DNA from: Parasporobacterium sp.
Lineage (GTDB): Bacteria > Bacillota > Clostridia > Lachnospirales > Lachnospiraceae
Direction: 5' to 3'
DNA length: 64,000 bases
NCBI GenBank assembly: GCA_017510065.1
Contig: JAFWOB010000137.1
Location: 1 to 64,000, forward strand
Positions within the stretch are counted from its first letter, which is position 1. The number at the start of each line of letters is the position of its first letter. The notes below the pieces were generated by a model, which was not told the origin of the DNA, did no database searches, and worked only from the letters and a program-made list of their open reading frames with translations. The translations under genes were made by a program, and so were the position numbers. Positions 8,634 to 16,863 of the stretch are shown here, piece by piece.

Positions 8634-9368
8634 TTAGATGGCCATGCCGCCGTCTACGCGGATCACATCACCTGTCACATAATCAGCTGTTACAAGAAAT
8701 GCGACAGCGCCGGCAATGTCTTCCGGTGTACCTGCTCTTTTCAGGGGAATCGCGTTCAGGATATCCTGATTGTTCTGAGCAAGGTCTTTCGTCATATCCG
8801 TGGCAATAAAGCCAGGAGCGATCGCGTTGCAGGTGATCCCTTTTGACGCCAACTCTCTTGCGGTTGTTTTCGTCAGACCGATCACGCCGGCTTTGGAAGC
8901 AGAATAATTGATCTGTCCCGGGTTACCCATAATACCGGACACAGAGCTGATATTGATGATCCTTCCGTACTTGCCTCTGATCATAAGAGGACATACATGT
9001 CGAATCATATTGAAAGAACCTTTCAGATTCGTATCGATTACATCATCAAAAGCAGCTTCTTTCATTGTGGCGATCAGACCATCCCTTGTGATCCCGGCAT
9101 TATTGACAAGGATCCCGATATTTCCCAGGTCATTTTTGATGGCTGCCACCGTTTCTTTTGTCTGCTCAAAGTCAGCAACATTGCATTTATACGCCATTGC
9201 TTTTACACCGTAAGAATCTGAACATTCTTTGCAGACATTTTGAGCCAGTTCATCGCTTCCTGCGTAGATCACAGCGATATCCGCACCCATGGAAGCGAGT
9301 TTTTTTGCTACGGCAGCGCCAATCCCACGGGAGCCGCCGGTTATAATTGCAGTATGTCCTTTTAACAT
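8634..9368 (-). CDS. fabG: 3-oxoacyl-ACP reductase
   Basis: 244 residues from the ATG at 9368 (AGAGG 6 bases ahead); an in-frame TTG two codons upstream is less likely. Short-chain dehydrogenase fold with TGGSRGIG for NADP binding, NNAG, and the Ser142/Tyr155/Lys159 triad (ISSVSG, YSASK). It reduces 3-oxoacyl-ACP to 3-hydroxyacyl-ACP. The C-terminal VDGGMAI is a standard FabG ending. Confidence 0.95.
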   Translation of the reverse strand: MLKGHTAIITGGSRGIGAAVAKKLASMGADIAVIYAGSDELAQNVCKECSDSYGVKAMAYKCNVADFEQTKETVAAIKNDLGNIGILVNNAGITRDGLIATMKEAAFDDVIDTNLKGSFNMIRHVCPLMIRGKYGRIINISSVSGIMGNPGQINYSASKAGVIGLTKTTARELASKGITCNAIAPGFIATDMTKDLAQNNQDILNAIPLKRAGTPEDIAGAVAFLVTADYVTGDVIRVDGGMAI

Positions 9369-9379
9369 ATTCAACCTCT

Positions 9380-10291
9380 TTATAATGACTGAATCAGAAG
9401 ATCCAGGTCTTCAGGAACAGAAACATTAAACAGACGCACATCCGGATCGATCCTTTTGATCAGTCCCGTCAGAGTCTTTCCTGGTCCCAGTTCCACAAAT
9501 GTATCTGCGCCGTCAGCAATCATATGACGAACGATCATTTCCCATTTCACTGGATTATCGATCTGGGAAGTCAGGGTCTGTATAACATCCTCTGTATACG
9601 GAAGCCCTGTATAATTGGAATAGACTGTGACGGACGGTTCATGAAACGCCGGAAGCCCTGTTAAAACTTCTTTGAATCCTTCCGCCGCTTTTGACATATA
9701 GGGAGAATGAAATGCTCCATTTACCTTCAGCACTTTGGCGCGGCCGCCTGCCTCTTTCACTTTTTCCGCAAAAGCAAGCATTTCCTGTGCGTCACCTGAG
9801 ACAGATGTCTGTCCCGGACAATTGAAATTCACCGGATAGACATGTTCGTATCCCGCACAAAGTTCTTCGATCTTTTCGTTGGTCAGTTTGATCACGGCAG
9901 CCATGGATGTATCATGATCCAATGCGGCCTGCTGCATCAGTTCAGCTCTCTTCCTGACTGCACCAAGTCCCGTTTCAAGATCCATCACGCCTGCATATGT
10001 CAGCGCTGACAGTTCACCCAGCGAAAATCCGGCTGTCATTTCAGCTTTTAAGCCTTTTTCAGAAACAGCTGCTGCAATGGCCATTTCCACAGTATACAGA
10101 CAGGGTTGTGTATTTTTAGTTTCCTGCAGTTCTTCTTCGGTTCCATCAAAGCACTGGACGGATGTTCCCGGCCTTACTTCATCAGCAGCCCTGAATACAT
10201 TGGCAGCCGCTTCAGATGCTTCGAAAAAAGCCTTTCCCATACCGGGCGCCTGAGCACCCTGCCCTGCAAATACAAACGCTATTTTACCCAT
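9380..10291 (-). CDS. fabD: Malonyl-CoA:ACP transacylase
   Basis: 303 residues, normal length. The nucleophile Ser90 sits in GFSLGE rather than the almost universal GHSLGE. The catalytic His195 is in NGAFHSPYM, and FAGQGAQ marks the N-terminus. It loads malonate onto ACP. The start overlaps the fabK end by 13 bases. Confidence 0.95.
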   Translation of the reverse strand: MGKIAFVFAGQGAQAPGMGKAFFEASEAAANVFRAADEVRPGTSVQCFDGTEEELQETKNTQPCLYTVEMAIAAAVSEKGLKAEMTAGFSLGELSALTYAGVMDLETGLGAVRKRAELMQQAALDHDTSMAAVIKLTNEKIEELCAGYEHVYPVNFNCPGQTSVSGDAQEMLAFAEKVKEAGGRAKVLKVNGAFHSPYMSKAAEGFKEVLTGLPAFHEPSVTVYSNYTGLPYTEDVIQTLTSQIDNPVKWEMIVRHMIADGADTFVELGPGKTLTGLIKRIDPDVRLFNVSVPEDLDLLIQSL

Positions 10292-11223
10292 TTTGATGCC
10301 CCCAGCAGGATTGGTTCTGCTTCTTCTACTACTTCACGGATAATCTCCGCCGCCGGCTGTTCCTTATTGACCATGGCTGCAATCTGGCCGGAAAGGAACG
10401 TTCCTTCCTTCAGGTTGCCGTCAACAACCGCTTTGCGAAGTGTTCCGACGCCCATTTCCTCCAGCACCTCATCCGGTGTATCACTGTACTCCAGTTTGGA
10501 ATAATCTCTCGCAAACTGGGTTCTGAGACTTCTTACCGGATGACCGAGACGCTTGCCGGTAACCATCGTGCAAAGATCGGTTGCTTTCAGTATTTTTTCT
10601 TTATATACCGGATGGATCGTACATTCATATGCACATAAAAATCTGGTGCCCATCTGAACGCCGCAGGCTCCAAGCATCAAAGCTGCCGCAAATCCTCTGC
10701 CGTCTGCGATACCGCCGGCTGCAAGGACCGGAAGATCCGTAGCATCAACGATCTGGGGAACTAAAACCATTGTGGTTAGTTCTCCTACATGTCCGCCGCT
10801 TTCTCCACCCTCCGCGATCAGGGCCGTTGCGCCGACACGGGTCATCAGTTTAGCCATAGCCACAGATGCGACAACAGGGATCACCTTAATCCCGGCTGCA
10901 TGAAAGCTTTCCATATATTTAGCAGGATTTCCTGCACCTGTTGTGACTACCTGAACTTTTTCATCACATACCAGCTGAGCCACATCATCCGCAAAAGGAC
11001 TCTGCAGCATAATATTCACGCCAAAAGGTTTTTCTGTAAGAGATTTGGCAATTCTGATCTGCTCCTTTAAAAGATCCGCGGGCATATTGCCTCCTGCAAT
11101 GATCCCAAGGCCGCCGCCGTTGGAAACTGCCGCTGCGAGCTTGCCGTCAGCGATCCATGCCATGCCTCCCTGAAAAACAGGGTATTCGATACCTAAAATA
11201 TCGCAAATAACTGATTTGATCAT
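10279..11223 (-). CDS. fabK: Enoyl-ACP reductase II (FMN-dependent)
   Basis: 314 residues from the ATG at 11223, which has GGAGAG just ahead; a longer frame starting at 11253 lacks a ribosome site. Nitronate-monooxygenase/FabK TIM-barrel features are present: YPVFQGGMAWIAD, NGGGLGIIAGG, PFGVNIML, EGGESGGHVGE, AAGGIADGRG and GVQMGTRF. It performs the last reduction of each elongation cycle. No fabI, fabL or fabV is seen in the window, so FabK appears to be the enoyl reductase here. FabK enzymes are naturally insensitive to triclosan. Confidence 0.95.
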   Translation of the reverse strand: MIKSVICDILGIEYPVFQGGMAWIADGKLAAAVSNGGGLGIIAGGNMPADLLKEQIRIAKSLTEKPFGVNIMLQSPFADDVAQLVCDEKVQVVTTGAGNPAKYMESFHAAGIKVIPVVASVAMAKLMTRVGATALIAEGGESGGHVGELTTMVLVPQIVDATDLPVLAAGGIADGRGFAAALMLGACGVQMGTRFLCAYECTIHPVYKEKILKATDLCTMVTGKRLGHPVRSLRTQFARDYSKLEYSDTPDEVLEEMGVGTLRKAVVDGNLKEGTFLSGQIAAMVNKEQPAAEIIREVVEEAEPILLGASKWVK

Positions 11224-11251
11224 CTTTTCTCTCCTGTTGAAAGCCGCAAAC

Positions 11252-11279
11252 ACAAGAGTGAAATTGCTCTCACTCTTGT
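11252..11279 (-). terminator. Hairpin between acpP and fabK (probable attenuator)
   Basis: A perfect 10-bp inverted repeat (ACAAGAGTGA/TCACTCTTGT) with an 8-base loop lies in the 108-base gap between acpP and fabK. The following bases GTTTGC give only a weak U-tract. It is likely a partial terminator or mRNA-stabilising stem that lets acpP be made in excess over the enzymes. Confidence 0.65.
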
Positions 11280-11331
11280 TGTTACGGACCTTTATACATG
11301 ATCAGCGAAAAATATTGCCTGAAAGTGCTTC

Positions 11332-11556
11332 TTACTTTCCGATCTTTTTCTCGATGAAGTCACATAATTCGCCAACTGTTGAAACCTTCTCGTCAAGTTC
11401 GATCTCAGCGCCGAGCTTATCTTCCAGATCCATAAGCATCTCAACAGTATCAAGGGAATCAATTCCCAGATCAGAGAACAGTGTTTCACGTTTGATTTCG
11501 GAAACATCAATTTCATTTCTTTCGGCAATAAGCTCAGCAATTGTTTCAAATACCAT
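11332..11556 (-). CDS. acpP: Acyl carrier protein
   Basis: 74 residues from the ATG at 11556 (AGGAGG 6 bases ahead). Four-helix acidic protein with the phosphopantetheine serine Ser34 in DLGIDSLDTVEM. It carries growing acyl chains. It is the first gene of the fatty-acid operon and is separated from fabK by a strong hairpin. Confidence 0.96.
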   Translation of the reverse strand: MVFETIAELIAERNEIDVSEIKRETLFSDLGIDSLDTVEMLMDLEDKLGAEIELDEKVSTVGELCDFIEKKIGK

Positions 11557-11621
11557 AACCAACCTCCTGAATTAACTGTATATTATATGACTGAATGATG
11601 ATATTCAGGCATATTTGTGAT

Positions 11622-11650
11622 AGTGTAAAACATCTAAATTGTTATGTCAA
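11622..11650 (-). promoter_or_regulatory. Promoter of the acpP-fab operon
   Basis: On the minus strand, TTGACA (11645-11650), 17 bases, TACACT (11622-11627). It lies 66 bases before the acpP start and just after the stop codon of the zinc-ribbon gene. A small stem (TGAAT/ATTCA) lies in the leader. No convincing FapR- or FabT-type operator is seen. Confidence 0.75.
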
Positions 11651-11655
11651 CCGGA

Positions 11656-12165
11656 CTACAGTTCCGTGTCGTCCGGCTTTTTTTCTTCCTCTTCGATCTT
11701 TCTTCCGCAGGAAGTGCAGAACCTGGATCCCGGGATGATCACAGCGCCACATTCAGAGCAGTATCTCTTTTCCGGTCTGACTGTTTCTTCTCCATCTTCC
11801 TGTGGTTCCACACGGATCGCTTCCGCACCGCAGTCCGGGCAGAATTTTGCTCCGTTCGGAATGTCGCCGCCGCAGTTTACACATTTTGTGATTCCCTGCA
11901 GCTCTTTGATCGAATCCTGATATTCCCTGATCCTTTCCTGGGATTCCTTTACCCCGATAATAAAATCAGCAAAGTCTTCTTCATTGGCTTCACTGCGCAG
12001 ATCAAAATATTTTCTTCCCAACTGTTCAAATAATTTCGACATTGCTCTTTCTTCATCCGAGATCAGACGGCTGAATTTAGCAACGTTTGCAACATCTTTT
12101 CCTTTTTGGATTGTTGACTGACTGAAGTCAGAGATTCCTTTACCGAGATTTTCTAAAAAGCCCAT
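11656..12165 (-). CDS. Double zinc-ribbon protein of unknown function
   Basis: 169 residues. The N-terminal two thirds are helical and charged, starting with a short amphipathic stretch (FLENLGKGISDFSQ). The C-terminal third contains two zinc ribbons, CVNCG...FCPDCG and CSECG...FCTSCG, at about 94-113 and 133-152. The tail is Glu/Lys/Asp rich. Such proteins are common in Firmicutes without a settled function. AGGAGG lies ahead of the ATG. It is expressed from its own promoter. Confidence 0.75.
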   Translation of the reverse strand: MGFLENLGKGISDFSQSTIQKGKDVANVAKFSRLISDEERAMSKLFEQLGRKYFDLRSEANEEDFADFIIGVKESQERIREYQDSIKELQGITKCVNCGGDIPNGAKFCPDCGAEAIRVEPQEDGEETVRPEKRYCSECGAVIIPGSRFCTSCGRKIEEEEKKPDDTEL

Positions 12166-12223
12166 ATTGACCTCCTTTTCCGGATCCGTATCTGTACGGA
12201 CTCAATTCCTTCATGTGTTAAAA

Positions 12224-12252
12224 AGTATACACGTTCGGGCATTCCTTAGCAA
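12224..12252 (-). promoter_or_regulatory. Promoter of the zinc-ribbon gene
   Basis: TTGCTA (12247-12252), 17-base spacer, TATACT (12224-12229) on the minus strand, about 60 bases before the gene start. Confidence 0.65.
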
Positions 12253-12295
12253 GTGAATCTTCCGTGAACAAAGAATACCTGCTTCCATCAGCAGA

Positions 12296-13414
12296 TCAGT
12301 CAGTAATGTCCAGATCAGTGGTAATCACACATTTATAGCCGGGAAAATGGACGTTCATCTCTTCATATAGTATTTTCACTGCATCTTTTGGCTCGATGTC
12401 AAAACTGACAACCACATCATAGCGCATGCTCTTTTCTTCTATGTTCACATAAAAACCGTGCAGCTGCAGTGCCCAGTCATAGGAAAGAACAATATTCTGT
12501 ACCTTATTGCGGATCTTAGCTGCTTCATCGTCCGTTGTATTATAGGAATAAACTCCAATGCCGGTAAGAATCACACCGGTTTTCAGATAGACGTTCTGCT
12601 GGATCTTTCTTGTCAAAAGATCCAGTTCGGAAACCCGCATGACATCCGGGACCTCGATATGAACAGAAGCATATTCCCTGTTTGGTCCATAATTGTTGAG
12701 AAACAGGTCATACGCCCCGCGGACTTCCGGTTCTTCGTTAATGATACTTTTGATCTCTTTGGTCATTTCCGGATCTGCTCTGTGCCCCAGGATATCATCC
12801 AGGGTCTCTTTCATCATTTCCAGACCGGATTTGATGATAAATGCAGAGATCACCAGGCCTACATAGGCTTCCAGAGAGACATGCAGTACCATATATAAGA
12901 TCGCACATACCAGGACTGAAAAAGATAGTATGGCATCGAACAACGCATCAGACCCTGATGCCTTTAAGGCAGTTGAATGAACCTTTTCTCCTTGTTTTTT
13001 TACAAAAATCCCAAGCAGGATCTTAACTGCAACTGCTACAGCGATGATGACCAGGGAGATCACGGAATAATCAGGAACCTGAGGATTGAAGATATTTTTG
13101 ATCGATTCAACAGCGGAAGTAATGCCGGCATACAACACGATAGCTGAAACGATCAATGCACTCAGATACTCTACTCTTCCATGTCCAAGCGGATGCTTGC
13201 GATCGGGCTTTCGGTTGGCCAGTTTTGTTCCGATAATGGTGATCACAGAAGATAATGCATCTGAAAGATTATTAACGGAATCAAGAATAACAGCGATGGA
13301 GTTGGACAGGATCCCGATTGCGGCTTTAAATGCCGCGAGAAACACATTGGCAATGATGCCTAGAATACTGGTTCTTACTACAACTTTATCTCTGTTTTCC
13401 ATATCCGTACCCAT
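12296..13414 (-). CDS. Cation diffusion facilitator (metal efflux) transporter
   Basis: 372 residues from the ATG at 13414 (GGAG 9 bases ahead). The open frame runs further upstream but would be antisense to the tRNA-Leu gene, so the longer form is rejected. Six membrane helices are expected. DSVNNLSD (helix 2) and SDALFD (helix 5) are the CDF metal-site motifs, and HPLGHGRVE is a family mark. The DxxxD-like pairs suggest Mn2+, Fe2+ or Zn2+ as substrate; the metal cannot be fixed from sequence. The C-terminal part contains the usual cytoplasmic ferredoxin-like domain plus an extra repeat-like segment, making it longer than the common 300. Confidence 0.88.
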   Translation of the reverse strand: MGTDMENRDKVVVRTSILGIIANVFLAAFKAAIGILSNSIAVILDSVNNLSDALSSVITIIGTKLANRKPDRKHPLGHGRVEYLSALIVSAIVLYAGITSAVESIKNIFNPQVPDYSVISLVIIAVAVAVKILLGIFVKKQGEKVHSTALKASGSDALFDAILSFSVLVCAILYMVLHVSLEAYVGLVISAFIIKSGLEMMKETLDDILGHRADPEMTKEIKSIINEEPEVRGAYDLFLNNYGPNREYASVHIEVPDVMRVSELDLLTRKIQQNVYLKTGVILTGIGVYSYNTTDDEAAKIRNKVQNIVLSYDWALQLHGFYVNIEEKSMRYDVVVSFDIEPKDAVKILYEEMNVHFPGYKCVITTDLDITD

Positions 13415-13496
13415 TTTTATGTTCTCCGTTTCATGTAATAATTGTTGAGACAGACTGAAGCCGATTATACCAGTGAATAAATCTTTTCTCAAGAAC

Positions 13497-13525
13497 TTGC
13501 ATCCGTGTTTTGATTTTGTTATAAT
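13497..13525 (+). promoter_or_regulatory. Promoter of tRNA-Leu
   Basis: TTGCAT (13497-13502), 17 bases, TATAAT (13520-13525), ten bases before the mature tRNA. Confidence 0.8.
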
Positions 13526-13534
13526 GCAGCAAGC

Positions 13535-13617
13535 GCGGATGTGGCGGAATGGCAGACGCATCAGACTCAAAATCTGACGGTGGTAACATCGTGTGGGTTC
13601 AAGTCCCACCATCCGCA
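13535..13617 (+). tRNA. tRNA-Leu (anticodon CAA)
   Basis: The acceptor arms GCGGATG and CATCCGC pair perfectly. The anticodon stem is TCAGA/TCTGA around the loop CTCAAAA, giving anticodon CAA. A long variable arm typical of class II tRNA (CGGTGGTAACATCG) and a T-loop GTTCAAG follow. The CCA end is not encoded. It is a single-gene transcript with its own promoter and terminator. Confidence 0.97.
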
Positions 13618-13618
13618 T

Positions 13619-13652
13619 AATAAGAGCATGTCATATACGACATGCTCTTATT
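13619..13652. terminator. Bidirectional terminator between tRNA-Leu and the esterase gene
   Basis: A perfect 14-bp inverted repeat (AATAAGAGCATGTC/GACATGCTCTTATT) with a 6-base loop lies two bases before the stop of the minus-strand esterase gene (13655) and two bases after the tRNA, so it can end both transcripts. Confidence 0.85.
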
Positions 13653-13654
13653 TG

Positions 13655-15352
13655 TTATGGTCGACCTGTATGACTATCAGAAATCACCTGCGTTCCATCA
13701 TAATACAGCTTTCCCTCCGTTCCTCTTGTGTAATGCCGGAGGAAGTCAAAATAGATAGGAACTTCCTCTTTAGGATACGAATGCTCTTTCTCATCTACAA
13801 CAATCCACTGGCATACGGGAAGCATGTTCTTGCTCTGGTAAGTATAGATCCTGAATTTGCCTTTCTTATCATATTGATAGTCTTCCTGATTAAATCCATA
13901 GAAACGTCTCCAGAATTCCAGATGCCTGATTGCGGGAATATCATCGATTTCAGCCGTATTATTAAAGTATTTCAAATACGGATCGTCTTCGCCATAAGAA
14001 AACAGGATCGCCGCTTCATTTAGACTTTCAGGATCGAGAGGTCCGTAATATTCTTCATCAAAATAGACCGGTGCACTTAGGGCTGCCGCAGCAAACAGAT
14101 CAGAACAACGGATCACAAGATTTTGTGCCATGCCAGCTCCGTTGGAATATCCTGTAACATAGATCCGGGAAGGATCCACCGGATACAAGCTGCAGACACG
14201 TTCGACCAGATATCTGATAAAACTGATTTCTTCTGGTATATTCTGCCAGTAATGCTGATATCCATTCCGATATAAAGAAGAAGGATACAGGATAATGCTG
14301 TTCATTTCAGCAGCATTTTCATGCCATCCGGACCGGAATATCATATCTTCACCGTTTCCGCCGCTTCCGTGAAGGCAAAGGATCAGACTGAAAGGCTGAT
14401 CTGTTTTTCGTTTCTGATCGGGAACATAGATCCAGCAGTCTCTTTGCTGCCCTTGATATTCCATTCGGTTATAGGTAAAACCCGGATCATGTATTTCCGT
14501 GATCTCGCCTCCTGTGACCGGATCCCGAAAACATACACTGTCGCGTGTAACAGTTGAAATAAAGTTTCTTGCAATCTTTCCAGAAACAAAATGCGTTCTG
14601 TATTCTTCCTCTCTGCTGAAGACTACAATACCCATTCTGCTGATTTCCGGATCAATCCCATCTGCTGAAGAAGCAGCCGGAAGAAACAACTCATCCGCAA
14701 AACGGCATTTCCAGCTTTGCAGGCTGCTTCCTTTGATCTGGTTCCTGGCTTTCCAGTACGACAGATTTTTTGTATCGGAAGAAGTCTTTCCTGTATTAAT
14801 GATCCAGACACTGAGTGGGATCTCCTCTTCCTGCTCCGTGCTTCCTTGAAGAATATCTTTTTCGATTCCATTTCCCCCTAACGTAACCAAACCGTCATAC
14901 CTGTCTGTATGTTCGGATGCTTCCTTTGCCGCAAAGTCTGCCCCTTGTTCATAACCGATCAAAAACATAGTCTGATAATCCGATGATTCCGTAAGACTGC
15001 CATACACGTCTTCATAATAGGAGAAAACGAAAGGATCCTCTTCCCAGGAGGCAGACAACAGCGCAATATCGAATCTGTCAATCTGAGCAAACAAAGACCA
15101 TTCTGTCTTCTTCATAAACTCATCCTGCTCTTCCTCCTCAGGGATCAGGATAAGGCATAAGACAGAAACCGGTTCAGCACTTTTATACAGAAGAAAAGAA
15201 TTACCGGAAGATGTCTGCATTTTTGTTTCAGTGATCTGTCCAGAAAATTCGGGAAAACCGGGAGGTTGAGCAAAGCATGGGGAAAGATGCGATACCGCAG
15301 ATAAAAGATATAAAAAAACAGCAAACAAAAAAAACAGGGCTTTATATTTCAT
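13655..15352 (-). CDS. Secreted esterase of the PHB-depolymerase-like alpha/beta-hydrolase family
   Basis: 565 residues with an N-terminal signal peptide (about 1-28, ending CFAQ). The C-terminal half (about 295-545) is a polyhydroxybutyrate-depolymerase/feruloyl-esterase-like hydrolase: oxyanion motif LHGSGGNGED, nucleophile Ser403 in GYSNGAGM, likely acid Asp456 or Asp457 and His524. The first half (about 45-260) also reads like an alpha/beta hydrolase, but its elbow is GYEQG with Glu135 where Ser would be, so it is probably catalytically dead. Likely substrates are acyl or feruloyl esters outside the cell. No clear Shine-Dalgarno precedes the ATG. It is divergent from the aminotransferase gene. 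Confidence 0.75.
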   Translation of the reverse strand: MKYKALFFLFAVFLYLLSAVSHLSPCFAQPPGFPEFSGQITETKMQTSSGNSFLLYKSAEPVSVLCLILIPEEEEQDEFMKKTEWSLFAQIDRFDIALLSASWEEDPFVFSYYEDVYGSLTESSDYQTMFLIGYEQGADFAAKEASEHTDRYDGLVTLGGNGIEKDILQGSTEQEEEIPLSVWIINTGKTSSDTKNLSYWKARNQIKGSSLQSWKCRFADELFLPAASSADGIDPEISRMGIVVFSREEEYRTHFVSGKIARNFISTVTRDSVCFRDPVTGGEITEIHDPGFTYNRMEYQGQQRDCWIYVPDQKRKTDQPFSLILCLHGSGGNGEDMIFRSGWHENAAEMNSIILYPSSLYRNGYQHYWQNIPEEISFIRYLVERVCSLYPVDPSRIYVTGYSNGAGMAQNLVIRCSDLFAAAALSAPVYFDEEYYGPLDPESLNEAAILFSYGEDDPYLKYFNNTAEIDDIPAIRHLEFWRRFYGFNQEDYQYDKKGKFRIYTYQSKNMLPVCQWIVVDEKEHSYPKEEVPIYFDFLRHYTRGTEGKLYYDGTQVISDSHTGRP

Positions 15353-15417
15353 ACAATAAAAAAATTATGCAACGGCGGATCTACTGCCATATCCTGCAGC
15401 AGCATTTCATCATAGGC

Positions 15418-15446
15418 TTGAAGATTTTTGTTTCTGACAGTATAAT
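15418..15446 (+). promoter_or_regulatory. Promoter of the aminotransferase gene
   Basis: TTGAAG (15418-15423), 17 bases, TATAAT (15441-15446). The 142-base divergent gap 15353-15494 presumably also holds the promoter of the esterase gene, which I could not fix. Confidence 0.75.
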
Positions 15447-15494
15447 GCATAAATTATATAGTAAGAGAGCTACTCTGACAACCAGGAGGTACTG

Positions 15495-16802
15495 ATGAAA
15501 GCATACACAGAACTGTCGCGGGCAGAACTTCAGGAAGAATTTGAAAAAATGACCCTTGAATACAAACGCTATCAGGCTATGGACCTGAATCTTAATATGT
15601 CCAGAGGAAAGCCATGCCGTGAACAGCTCGATCTGTCCATGGGATTAATGGATGCCCTTAATTCAGAAGCGGATCTGTCCTGTGAAGATGGAACAGACTG
15701 TCGTAATTACGGTGTTCTTGACGGCATTTCAGAAGTCAAGGAACTTATGGGTGATATGATGGAAAATAATCCATCCAATCTTATCATTTATGGTAATTCC
15801 TCTCTGAACATCATGTATGATACAGTGTCCAGAGCTATGACCCACGGTATCATGGGCAATACCCCATGGTGCAAACTCGATAAAGTGCAGTTCCTCTGCC
15901 CTGTTCCCGGATATGACAGACATTTCGGCATAACAGAATATTTTGGCATCAATATGATCCCTGTTCCCATGACGGAAACAGGCCCGGATATGGATCTTGT
16001 AGAGCGTCTGGTGGCGGAAGATGAAACGATCAAAGGTATCTGGTGCGTTCCCAAATACTCTAACCCTCAGGGTTATACTTATTCTGATGAAACGGTACGT
16101 CGTTTTGCCAGGCTGAAACCAGCCGCCAAAGATTTCCGGATCTTTTGGGACAACGCCTATACGATCCACCATCTTTATGATGACAAACAGGATCATCTGA
16201 TCGAGATCCTGGCGGAATGCAAACGTGCCGGCAATCCGGACATGGTCTACAAATTTGCTTCTACTTCCAAGATCACATTCCCTGGAAGCGGTATCAGTGC
16301 GCTGGCTACTTCATTAAATAATCTTGAAGATGTGCGTAAACAGATGGTCCATCAGACAATCGGCCACGATAAAGTAAACCAGTTGAGGCATGTCCGCTTC
16401 TTCGGTGACATCCATGCAATGGTGGAACACATGAGAAAGCACGCGGATATCCTCCGTCCTAAATTTGAAGCAGTAGAAGATATTTTTGAGAAAAATCTTG
16501 GTGGGCTCGGGATTGCAGAATGGACGAAACCATATGGCGGATATTTTATCAGTTTCGACGGTCTTCCCGGAACGGCAAAAAGGATCGTTGATAAAGCAAG
16601 AAAAGGAGGCGTTGTGCTGACCAGTGCCGGCGCAACCTGGCCTTACGGAAAGGACCCGCTTGACAGCAATATCCGTATTGCCCCAAGCTATCCGCCTATA
16701 GATGACCTGAAACTGGCAGCTGAGTTGTTTACCGTTTGCGTCAGATATATCAGTATTAAAAAGATACTTGAAAACAGAGCCGAAGACGAAGCACAAAAAT
16801 AG
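15495..16802 (+). CDS. Type Ic aspartate-aminotransferase-family PLP enzyme
   Basis: 435 residues. It matches the Asp_aminotransf family (class Ic) in features such as NLNMSRGKPCREQLDLS, YGNSSLNIM, CPVPGYDRHF and DNAYTIHHL. The PLP lysine is Lys259 in STSKITFPGSGI, and Asn/Asp/Tyr ligands (DNAY) precede it. It should transfer amino groups between aspartate and 2-oxoglutarate. AGGAGG is 5 bases before the ATG. It is a single gene flanked by a promoter and a terminator. Annotation pipelines often mislabel such proteins as MocR-like regulators; no DNA-binding part is present here. Confidence 0.88.
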   Translation: MKAYTELSRAELQEEFEKMTLEYKRYQAMDLNLNMSRGKPCREQLDLSMGLMDALNSEADLSCEDGTDCRNYGVLDGISEVKELMGDMMENNPSNLIIYGNSSLNIMYDTVSRAMTHGIMGNTPWCKLDKVQFLCPVPGYDRHFGITEYFGINMIPVPMTETGPDMDLVERLVAEDETIKGIWCVPKYSNPQGYTYSDETVRRFARLKPAAKDFRIFWDNAYTIHHLYDDKQDHLIEILAECKRAGNPDMVYKFASTSKITFPGSGISALATSLNNLEDVRKQMVHQTIGHDKVNQLRHVRFFGDIHAMVEHMRKHADILRPKFEAVEDIFEKNLGGLGIAEWTKPYGGYFISFDGLPGTAKRIVDKARKGGVVLTSAGATWPYGKDPLDSNIRIAPSYPPIDDLKLAAELFTVCVRYISIKKILENRAEDEAQK

Positions 16803-16823
16803 CTCTTCACAAGTCAAATGAAA

Positions 16824-16857
16824 AACACCCGCCGGACCTTACGATCCTGCGGGTGTT
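16824..16857. terminator. Bidirectional terminator between aminotransferase and rny
   Basis: Arms AACACCCGC/GCGGGTGTT with an inner GGA/TCC stem. It is followed by TCTTTTC on the plus strand and by TTTTTC on the minus strand, ending both convergent genes. Confidence 0.85.
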
Positions 16858-16863
16858 GTCTTT

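Noticed and set aside
11651-11681. CCGGAC/GTCCGG inverted repeat at the end of the zinc-ribbon gene
   Set aside because: Only six pairs with a 14-base loop, no U-run, and overlapping coding sequence; not called as a terminator.
13415-13618. N-terminal extension of the cation efflux protein
   Set aside because: It is antisense to tRNA-Leu and has no ribosome site; the ATG at 13414 has one and matches the family start.
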